The translations under genes were made by a program, and so were the position numbers. The notes under the pieces were generated by a model, which made no database searches, was not told where the DNA came from, and was given only the letters and a program-made list of their open reading frames with translations. Shown here piece after piece: positions 1 through 7,100 of a stretch of 13,748 nucleotides of DNA. How positions within the stretch are numbered: the stretch's first letter is position 1; the number at the start of each line of letters is the position of its first letter. Origin of the DNA: Bacteroidota bacterium. Its GTDB lineage: Bacteria > Bacteroidota > Bacteroidia > Chitinophagales > Chitinophagaceae. Where the stretch lies: positions 1 through 13,748 of the forward strand of contig JAEZRL010000360.1 of assembly GCA_023440945.1 (NCBI GenBank), read 5' to 3'.

Positions 1-905
1 TTATTAAGGATAGCAAGATTGAAATAATTAAAGTTGCCCTTGAATAATTCTTTGATGCCGGTGAGAAAGAATTTATTGAGATAAATGAACTGGCTTGATA
101 CCCATCTTTTACGCTGATGTCTGAATGCAAGTGGTGAATCAACTTTTTCATCAAACACAAAAGCATTGTCGAGATATTCAATTGAAACACCTTTTTGAAC
201 CACTTTTAACTGCAACATTTTATCAAATCCACCTACGGCATTGATCTCACTCATGATCTCTTTAACAAGATCATATTGAAAAGCCATACCGGAACCAATA
301 AGTGAAGCAGACAAGCCAACAGCGTTTGCGCCTTTTCTGAAAATATGATTGTTTATCGCTTCGCTTGAACCATCTAAAATGGCAAAAGAAGTATCCATAT
401 TTTTTGCAACACGACGACCTTGCACTGCCTTAGCACCGTCGACAAAAACATTGTTTATCTTCTTCAAAAAATCTTTTGAAAGCATATTATCTGCATCGCA
501 GATCAATGCAATGTGATAATTTTTTTTTATCGTTTCAAAGGCTTTGTTCAAAGCCTTTGCTTTCGTGCTTTCTTCGAAAGAAACTTCGATAAGATTAACA
601 GGCAGTTGCGCTAACCGTTTAAGTGTTTCGGCTTTAAAAGAATCTGCAATAATATACACATCATAAAACTCAACGGGATAATTGAGATTAAGAAGATTAT
701 GTGCTGTAGATAAAATAACATTGTCTTCTTTATAAGCAGGAACAAGTATGGCTATCCTGTGCTTCGGCTCTAATATAACATCTGCCAAACGCCTTCTATT
801 TGAAAAATACTTTGCGGCAAAAGAAAAGAATGATATATACAGAACGGATATAAAACAATATAAAAGCAGGAAAATAAAAACAGCATTTATTATAATATTA
901 AACAT
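1..905 (-). CDS. Membrane glycosyltransferase family 2 (processive-synthase-like), 3' end missing
   Basis: Reading leftward from the ATG at 905-903, the frame stays open to the window edge, giving 301 residues with the C-terminus missing. An N-terminal hydrophobic segment (about residues 4-30) precedes a GT-A catalytic domain. VPAYKE (55-60) is the nucleotide-binding start, CDADN (136-140) carries the metal-binding DAD, and QRKRW (264-268) matches the QxxRW motif of processive GT2 enzymes such as cellulose, chitin and hyaluronan synthases. Such proteins normally continue into C-terminal membrane helices, which would lie beyond the edge. It probably adds or polymerises sugars from a nucleotide-sugar donor at the inner membrane, for an exopolysaccharide. 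Its start overlaps the end of the upstream sugar transferase by 8 nt (898-905), so the two are almost certainly co-transcribed and perhaps translationally coupled. Family assignment is firm; donor, product and processivity are not known. Confidence 0.9.
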   Translation of the reverse strand, partial: MFNIIINAVFIFLLLYCFISVLYISFFSFAAKYFSNRRRLADVILEPKHRIAILVPAYKEDNVILSTAHNLLNLNYPVEFYDVYIIADSFKAETLKRLAQLPVNLIEVSFEESTKAKALNKAFETIKKNYHIALICDADNMLSKDFLKKINNVFVDGAKAVQGRRVAKNMDTSFAILDGSSEAINNHIFRKGANAVGLSASLIGSGMAFQYDLVKEIMSEINAVGGFDKMLQLKVVQKGVSIEYLDNAFVFDEKVDSPLAFRHQRKRWVSSQFIYLNKFFLTGIKELFKGNFNYFNLAILN

Positions 906-2016
906 CGCTTTTTTGTATTATTCCTTTTGGTGTTATTAATAAGATGCGCAGATCATACAAAAAAGAGTGGTTGTGAGCATAATCAATATCGAGGTCTATA
1001 CGTTCCTGTACTGACATCTCCGGTTTACCTCTTTTTTCTATTTGCCACAAACCGGTTATTCCTGCAGGTGCAAGAAAGCGGCGTGCAGCTTCGTCTGTTG
1101 TTAAAGTACAAGCTTCAGCTAAAGGCAATGGCCTGTTGCCGACAATAGACATATCGCCGATCAAAACATTTATTAACTGAGGTAATTCATCCAAACTTGT
1201 GTTTCTGAGAAATTTCCCAATGGTAGTAATTCTTGGATCACTTTTTATTTTGAAGAACATCGCTGAATTTTCTTCAGAAGGATCATACTGGTTAAGATTT
1301 CTTAATTCATCCACTTTTTTATCTGCATCAGGAATCATTGTTCTGAACTTATAAAACTTAAAAACCTTATAACCTTTTCCCGCTCTGAACGAAACATAAA
1401 AAACAGGTCCTTTTGATTCCAGTTTTATCAAAATACAAATAAGCAGCAAGATGGGTGAAAGCAATAACAGAAAAACAGAAGCTAAAACAATATCCATCGC
1501 CCTGCGCAAAAAAGGTTGAATAGAAAATTTTTGCTTTTTTTCTTCAATAATGCTGTATGGTAAAGTTTGTTTTAAGGATTTGAATTTTTTTAAAATGTCA
1601 ATCTTGTCTAAAAATTCAGTAACAGGCAAATCTGCGGAAATAACATCATCAACATAATCAATTCCTGAAAAATAATTATCAAAAATATCATTCCGGCTGA
1701 CAAGCAAAAGAGGGATAGTGCGCAATCTGTTGTTGGCAGCCAAAGCACCAGATAAATGCTGCAAATTTTTTAGCGGAAGATTAATATCGCAGCAAATAGT
1801 ATCAGGCAAAAAGAAATTTATATTGTTGAATAAATACTTGTTGGCTTCGTAAATGTTATTGCAAAGAATAACTTCAGAACCAGCTATCTTAAGTTCCTCT
1901 TCCAGGTAAAAAGTATTTTCCCCAATGAATATGATCTTTTTACAGGTAGTTTCCTTACCTGGCCAATATGGTTCACGCAGCGTATCAGAATAAACATTAG
2001 GCATTGCAGCGATCAT
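898..2016 (-). CDS. Polyprenyl-phosphate sugar phosphotransferase with N-terminal receiver-like domain
   Basis: The protein has 372 residues. Residues about 165-372 are a bacterial sugar transferase (WcaJ/PglC superfamily). They comprise a hydrophobic membrane-embedded segment (176-198), FYKFRTM (221-227), DPRITTIGKFLRNTSLDELPQ (260-280) with the D276-E277 catalytic dyad expected from PglC, GDMSIVGNRP (287-296) and ITGLWQI (320-326). Such enzymes transfer a sugar-1-phosphate to undecaprenyl phosphate, starting exopolysaccharide repeat-unit assembly. The N-terminus is unusual: residues about 26-145 resemble a response-regulator receiver instead of the multi-helix membrane domain of WcaJ or WbaP. 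D77 (in CCDINLP) sits at the phospho-acceptor position and S107 at the Ser/Thr switch. The acidic pair after strand 1 is replaced by GEN (32-34), however, and the conserved Lys-Pro after strand 5 by ADLP. Phosphorylation is therefore doubtful. ATG at 2016 is used; M5 (2004) is an alternative start. The gene overlaps the downstream GT2 by 8 nt. Confidence 0.9.
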   Translation of the reverse strand: MIAAMPNVYSDTLREPYWPGKETTCKKIIFIGENTFYLEEELKIAGSEVILCNNIYEANKYLFNNINFFLPDTICCDINLPLKNLQHLSGALAANNRLRTIPLLLVSRNDIFDNYFSGIDYVDDVISADLPVTEFLDKIDILKKFKSLKQTLPYSIIEEKKQKFSIQPFLRRAMDIVLASVFLLLLSPILLLICILIKLESKGPVFYVSFRAGKGYKVFKFYKFRTMIPDADKKVDELRNLNQYDPSEENSAMFFKIKSDPRITTIGKFLRNTSLDELPQLINVLIGDMSIVGNRPLPLAEACTLTTDEAARRFLAPAGITGLWQIEKRGKPEMSVQERIDLDIDYAHNHSFLYDLRILLITPKGIIQKSDV

Positions 2017-2022
2017 AAGGAT

Positions 2023-2124
2023 TTAATTCAAAGGGTTAAGAATATTACCGGAAGATAGTTTTATGTGATTGAATATAGTTGTGTTTTTACCCGAAAGCGG
2101 TTTGCCTACAAAGTTTGAAAGTAC
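2023..2124 (-). other. Possible read-through extension of the receiver gene after an in-frame TAG
   Basis: The receiver's frame continues through 33 sense codons after its TAG, beginning VLSNFVGKPL, which could form the missing last helix. It ends with TAA at 2025-2023, just upstream of the next ATG (2016). Without this extension the stretch between the two genes is 108 nt; with it, 6 nt. By base composition such an open run would arise by chance perhaps one time in ten (a rough estimate), so this is suggestive and not proof. Confidence 0.4.
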
Positions 2125-2454
2125 CTACGGGTCAAATGGTTTAGCAAACACTTCTGCAACAATTGGATAACGTTTTAAATCTTCCGTTTCAATCCGTGGC
2201 ATATTCGATAAAACGATAACCGGTATTTTGTTTAAAATCTTACTGCTCGATAAATGTTTTATGAGTTCATAACCGTTTATGTTATCCATATTCAAATCTG
2301 TAATGATCAGATCAGGAATAAGTTTATCAGATAAATAACATAATGCTTCCACCCCATCATAAGCGGTATAAACGGAATATTTTTTTATAAAAATTTGTTT
2401 AAGCAATGTAAATATTGCTTCATCATCATCTATTATTAATAGTTTTTGTTTCAT
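2125..2454 (-). CDS. Single-domain response regulator (receiver), C-terminally short
   Basis: This is a 109-residue CheY-like receiver with all the classic residues: acidic cluster DDD (9-11), phospho-acceptor D53 in ITDLNMD, switch residue S83 in VLSNMP, and K105 in AKPFDP. It has no output domain, so it should act through protein contacts, for example on a kinase or on the neighbouring sugar transferase; that partner is inferred from adjacency only. The protein stops with TAG (2127-2125) right after KPFDP, before the fifth alpha helix that normally completes the fold; receivers are usually about 115-125 residues. The same frame stays open after the TAG for 33 more codons, to a TAA at 2025-2023, leaving only 6 nt before the sugar transferase start. 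This suggests a nonsense mutation or sequence error in a gene that was originally about 143 residues. It is the first gene of the leftward run. Confidence 0.85.
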   Translation of the reverse strand: MKQKLLIIDDDEAIFTLLKQIFIKKYSVYTAYDGVEALCYLSDKLIPDLIITDLNMDNINGYELIKHLSSSKILNKIPVIVLSNMPRIETEDLKRYPIVAEVFAKPFDP

Positions 2455-2789
2455 GAGGGAATGTTTAGGATATTGTTACAACCACATTTCAAAAACTGCA
2501 TCTTCCACTAAATTAATCAAGGTTACGAGGGGTGATAATTGAAATTGGTGAACGATGGGAAAATGCTCGTAAACGCTAAAAAAAGTATTGGTAGTAATAT
2601 CTCCATTTAGATGCTTATATATAACTGGTTAATTTTTATCGAAAAAACTTGAATAAAATAAGCTTCTTTGTTTTGAAAAAATAATTTTTATAAAAGTTGG
2701 TGTTTGTAATAATCCGCTAAAGATGCGTTGCAAATTCATTCATTTTCCTGCTGAAAAAAGAAAGCTTATTTTAGTTCAATAATTGAACT
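2455..2789. other. Divergent intergenic region, probably holding two promoters
   Basis: These 335 bp lie between the leftward receiver-sugar transferase-GT2 run and the rightward GT2, so promoters for both directions are expected here. I found no convincing TTTG plus TAnnTTTG pair on either strand. CAAGGTTA at 2518-2525 is a one-mismatch minus-strand -7 candidate without a clear -33 partner. Two structures are visible: an 11-bp inverted repeat (AAAATAAGCTT at 2655-2665, its complement at 2762-2772) with arms 96 nt apart, and a palindrome at 2772-2790 that abuts the plus-strand start codon. No open frame of interest or RNA gene is apparent. Confidence 0.6.
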
Positions 2790-2790
2790 A
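2772..2790. repeat. Perfect 9-bp-arm palindrome overlapping the GT2 start codon
   Basis: TAGTTCAAT (2772-2780) and ATTGAACTA (2782-2790) are perfect inverted arms around a single A. The right arm ends on the A of the ATG at 2790. As DNA it has the shape of a dimeric repressor operator. As RNA it could fold into a small hairpin with a short loop that hides the initiation site. Either reading is inference. The match is exact, and the symmetry breaks at the next base outward on each side. Confidence 0.55.
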
Positions 2791-3980
2791 TGGCAGTATG
2801 GTTTATTATTTTTTGGCTGAGCTGTTTTATTATTTTTTATAATTATATTGGTTATGCACTGCCTGTTTTGATCTATAATAAATTAAAGAAAAGAAAACCT
2901 TCGCAAGAAATTGTACATTCTTATCCTTCTGTTTCATTTATTGTTGCCGCATACAATGAAGAAGAAGTTATTGAGGATAAGATTATTAACTCCCTCTCCC
3001 AAAATTATCCCCGTGATAAGATAGAATTTATTTTTATAACCGACGGTTCAACAGATGAGACGCCCCAGATTACGAGGAAATATTCGATTGTAATTCTTTT
3101 GCACCAGCCGCAAAGATTTGGTAAATCCGCAGCATTAAATCGTGCTATTGAAAAAGCTTCAAATGATATTATTATTTTAAGTGATGCTAATGCAATTCTT
3201 AATACCGATGCAATTCTACATCTTACAAAACATTATGTAAATGAAGAAGTTGGTGGCGTGGCGGGCGAAAAAAGGATTATGAAAACAGGACAGAATGCAG
3301 CAACAGACGAAGAAGGTTTTTATTGGAAGTATGAATCTTTTTTGAAGAAAATTGATTCCGATTTTTATTCAGTAGTTGGTGCGGCCGGAGAGCTTTTTTC
3401 TTTTCGAAAAACTTTGTATGAACCATTGCCTGATCTTGTGGTGCTGGATGATTTTGTCACTTCTATAAAGATAGCGGCAAAAGGTTTCAGGATTGTTTAT
3501 GAACCTAATGCATATGCAATAGAAACACCTTCACTATCTATAAAAGATGAAAAGCAAAGGAAGATAAGAATAGCTGCAGGAGGCTTCCAGGCGATAACAT
3601 TATTGCCAACTGCTTTATTTTTTTGGCGACATTTTAAATTGAGTTTTTTATATGTTTCGCATCGGGTTTTGAGATGGACTTTTACACCTTTTTGCTTGAT
3701 AGCAACATTCATCTCGAATGTGTTTCTGCTTTTTACTCCCATCATTTTTTATAAGATCACTTTTTTGTTTCAGGCTATTTTTTACCTGCTTTCATTTTTA
3801 CCTGTAATAATGAAGAAGAAGAATGTGAATAGAAATTTTTTAAAACTCCCTTACTATTTTGTGTTTATGAATAGTTGTGTTATACAAGGCTTTATTCTCT
3901 TTATAACGAAGGGTCAAACTGCAATATGGGATAAAGCAAAAAGAAGTAGTTTGTCTAAGACAAATTCTTTCATCTTATAG
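2790..3980 (+). CDS. Membrane glycosyltransferase family 2 without a QxxRW motif
   Basis: The 396-residue protein has an N-terminal membrane helix (about 3-29), a GT-A domain and a hydrophobic C-terminal half with several membrane segments (roughly 298-345 and 353-373). GT2 motifs are VAAYNEE (52-58), TDGSTDET (84-91), SDAN (131-134) at the DxD position, and LDD (219-221) as the likely acceptor-side acidic pair. QxxRW is absent; the same region reads KQRKIRIAAGG (255-265), followed by HRVLRW (291-296). This fits GT2 membrane proteins of polysaccharide loci that may add single sugars, but processivity cannot be settled from motifs. It is transcribed divergently from the receiver-sugar transferase run, with a palindrome on its start codon. 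The donor and product are unknown; a role in the same exopolysaccharide is inferred from position. Confidence 0.88.
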   Translation: MAVWFIIFWLSCFIIFYNYIGYALPVLIYNKLKKRKPSQEIVHSYPSVSFIVAAYNEEEVIEDKIINSLSQNYPRDKIEFIFITDGSTDETPQITRKYSIVILLHQPQRFGKSAALNRAIEKASNDIIILSDANAILNTDAILHLTKHYVNEEVGGVAGEKRIMKTGQNAATDEEGFYWKYESFLKKIDSDFYSVVGAAGELFSFRKTLYEPLPDLVVLDDFVTSIKIAAKGFRIVYEPNAYAIETPSLSIKDEKQRKIRIAAGGFQAITLLPTALFFWRHFKLSFLYVSHRVLRWTFTPFCLIATFISNVFLLFTPIIFYKITFLFQAIFYLLSFLPVIMKKKNVNRNFLKLPYYFVFMNSCVIQGFILFITKGQTAIWDKAKRSSLSKTNSFIL

Positions 3981-4108
3981 TCACTTCATTGAAACAATAT
4001 CTCTTGAATGTTATTAAATTTCAAAGCTTTCAAATCAATTATAAGGCTATTTACCAAATAAAACTGTCGTTTCGCCTTAAATCGCAAAGCATTTTCTTTC
4101 CTCTTCTC

Positions 4109-4116
4109 TAAATTTG
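4109..4116 (+). promoter_or_regulatory. Bacteroidota-type -7 promoter element
   Basis: TAAATTTG is an exact match to the TAnnTTTG element used by the primary sigma factor of Bacteroidota. It lies 72 nt before the ATG at 4188, in an otherwise non-coding 207-bp gap, and would put the transcript start at about 4121-4124. No clear TTTG -33 element is seen about 19 nt upstream, so confidence is moderate. Confidence 0.45.
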
Positions 4117-4130
4117 AAGATAATCCGTAC

Positions 4131-4161
4131 ATATACTTGCTTTTTTCCATTGCAAGTATAT
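4131..4161 (+). promoter_or_regulatory. Leader stem-loop upstream of the giant hydrolase gene
   Basis: ATATACTTGC (4131-4140) and GCAAGTATAT (4152-4161) are perfect 10-nt inverted arms around an 11-nt T-rich loop. The hairpin would begin about 10 nt after the predicted transcript start and end 26 nt before the ATG at 4188, so it would form a 5' leader structure. It could stabilise the message or control translation. It is not followed by a T tract, so it is not an ordinary terminator for the upstream GT2. The paralogue at 11240 has no equivalent directly before its start. Confidence 0.5.
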
Positions 4162-4187
4162 TAATCCGTTACCCTAAAATGCTTATG

Positions 4188-7100
4188 ATGCAAAAACTCT
4201 ACTCTCTTCTGATTGGTGTTTTCAGCCTTCTTCTATTTACTGTATTTGCAAAATCTCAGTCTGTACTAAATCCGGCAGATGCTATTGTAGAATACAATTC
4301 ATCAAATCCACCCGTTCAGCCTCAAACGGGCCAAATTGGAAAATGGGTTAGAACAAAAAGATTGAACTGGAATACGGATTCGTACAAAGCTTATATCTAT
4401 AAAGGCTTTGCATTTCGTTTAAAATTTCCTAAAACATACGATCCAACAGCAAAAGACGGAAAAAAATATCCTGTTCTTATTTTCTTTCATGGATTAGGAG
4501 AAACAGGCCCAATAACAGATAATGAATATCAGCTTTATCATGGAGGACAGGAGTTTGCTGCAGCAGTTGATGATGGTGTTTTTGATGGCTATATTCTTTG
4601 CATGCAAAGCCAGGGTTCGTGGGAAAATAGTCATTATACTGCAGTAAAAGAGATCATTGATTACATGATCAAAAATAATAAAGTTGATCAATTTAGGATC
4701 ACGGATAATGGATTATCTGCGGGCGGAGAAGGAACGTGGAAGTTTATGCTTAAATATCCAAACCTTATAGCAGCCTCTTTACCTATGTCTGCTGTTAATA
4801 CTACCTATAAAAGTTCTTCTAACATAAAAAAAATAAAATACACGCCTTTATGGAACTTCCAGGGTGGAAAAGATATCAATCCCAATCCGTTAACAGCACG
4901 AAAGGTTAGAGATGCAATGTTAGAAGCAGGTGGAAATTATAAATACACCGAATATACTGATCTTGGGCACGGAACATGGGATAGAGCATGGTCTGAACCG
5001 GATTTTTTTCCGTTTGTTGTAAGAGCATATAAATCTAATCCCTGGCCCTTAACAGGCAGAACAGAGTTTTGTCCTGAAGATGAGATAAACGTAACAATCG
5101 GATTAACTCCTGGCTTTACTGCTTATCAATGGCAAAGAAATGGCATGATCATTAATGGTGCAGACTCAAACACTATTGTAGTAAAGGACACTGGCACTTA
5201 CTCAGCGAGGGTTAAAAGAAGTAGCACCTGGTCAGATTGGTCGCCAATACCGGTACAAATAAAATATAAAGAAGCTACTGTTACTCCTCCAATTACCATT
5301 GCAGGCCAAATGAGTAATGTAATTCCTTCTGCTGATAATAAGAACTATGTTAACTTACAAGTTCCTGATAATGGCTATATTGGTTATACCTGGAAAAGAA
5401 ACGATAACGACAGCATTGTTGGAACGCAAAGAGTATTAAAAGTTACGCAGCCTGGAGATTATATTGTTTCAGTAAAAGAATTGTACGGTTGTTCAAGTAT
5501 ATTTTCACAGGCATTTACCGTTGTTGATGCAAATGGCATAAATAAACCTGACCCTGCAACAAATCTTGTTGCTTATGTATTAAGCAATACACAAATAGAG
5601 TTAGATTGGTCAAACAACCCTAAGCCTGCTTTCAATGAAAAAGCTTTTGAAATTTATCGTGCAAAAGCTAATAGTCCTTATCAATATATTGGAAAAACAG
5701 ATGCAGACATACTAACTTTTGTTGACAGTACTGTTGTACCAAATGCTACATATTCCTATAAAATAAGAGCAGTAAACAGTACAGGCGCCTCTGTCGTTTC
5801 CAATATTGTTACTATATCTGCGGAAGTCGATAAAGTTCCTCCTTCGCCTCCGGTTAATCTGCATGTGACGGGAACAACTAATTCATCCATCTCTTTACAA
5901 TGGGAAGCACCATCAACTGATATTGGTATTGATAAATACCTGGTTTATATAAATGGTACTCTCAGTTATTCCACCACACAAACTTCCTTTACAATAAATA
6001 GCCTGCAACCTTTGCAACAATATTCTATTTATGTAATTGCAAAAGATGTAGCAGGAAACTCATCAAATCCCAGCAACCAGGTTAGCGCACCCAGTGTTTT
6101 GCAGGGATTGCAGTATAAATATTATGAAGGCAACTGGAGTGTTTTGCCTGATTTTAATACACTCACCCCTTTTAAAACAGGCACAAGTAAAAACATTGAT
6201 ATCAGCATCAGAAACAGGGAAGATCAATTTGCTGTTTTATGGCAAGGTTATATAAAGATACCTGTTACCGGTACTTATAAATTTGAGACTTATTCCGATG
6301 ATGGAAGCAAGCTTTGGTTAGGAACTTACGATGCCTCAGCAACACCTTTAGTAAATAATGATGGTTTGCATGGCTCACAGTTCAACTCTGGTACTGTTAC
6401 ATTACAAGCTGGCATTTATCCTATTTCCGTTGCTTATTTTGAACAGCAGGGAGACCAGGTAATGCAATTATACTGGACTTCAGTGGAAGCCTTTGGCAGT
6501 AATTCCCGACGCCAAATAGATGATCAGTATTTCGGCGGAAATTATACACCTTCCGGTACTGCACCTGCCACTCCGGTTTTAACCTCTGTAGCAGCAGAAA
6601 GTTATAATAAGATTAATCTTAGCTGGACTGATAATAGTAATGATGAGACTGGTTTTGAAATATACAGATCAATAAGTAAAGACGGTCCGTTCAATATCAT
6701 AGCTACAGTTAATGATAATCAAACTTCATTCACTGATACAACGCTTAATCCATCAACCACTTATTATTATCGTATTCAGGCTATCAATCAATTTGGTTCT
6801 TCAAACTTCGAATCTATAACCAAGAATAGTGTCGTTACTGGTTTGAAATACGCTTATTATGAAGGTTTGTGGAACAAACTTCCAGACTTCAACACTTTAA
6901 CTCCTGTAAAAACAGGAGTGGTAAACAACATTACCTTATCGCCTGCAATCAGCAGAACCAATTATGCTTTCAGGTTTGAAGGAATGATCAATATCACTTC
7001 TTCGGGTTATTACACATTCTATATAGCATCAGATGATGGAAGCAAATTATATATAGGAGGTTTCAGCGAAGATAAAGTAGTTGTAAATAATGATTTTTTG

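Noticed and set aside
748..1148. Two short plus-strand open frames
   Set aside because: They are antisense to the well-supported GT2 and sugar transferase genes and have no domain features.
4137..4187. A TTG start at 4137 that would add 17 residues to the giant hydrolase
   Set aside because: The added residues precede a good signal peptide and overlap the leader hairpin. The paralogue begins exactly at the residues matching ATG 4188.
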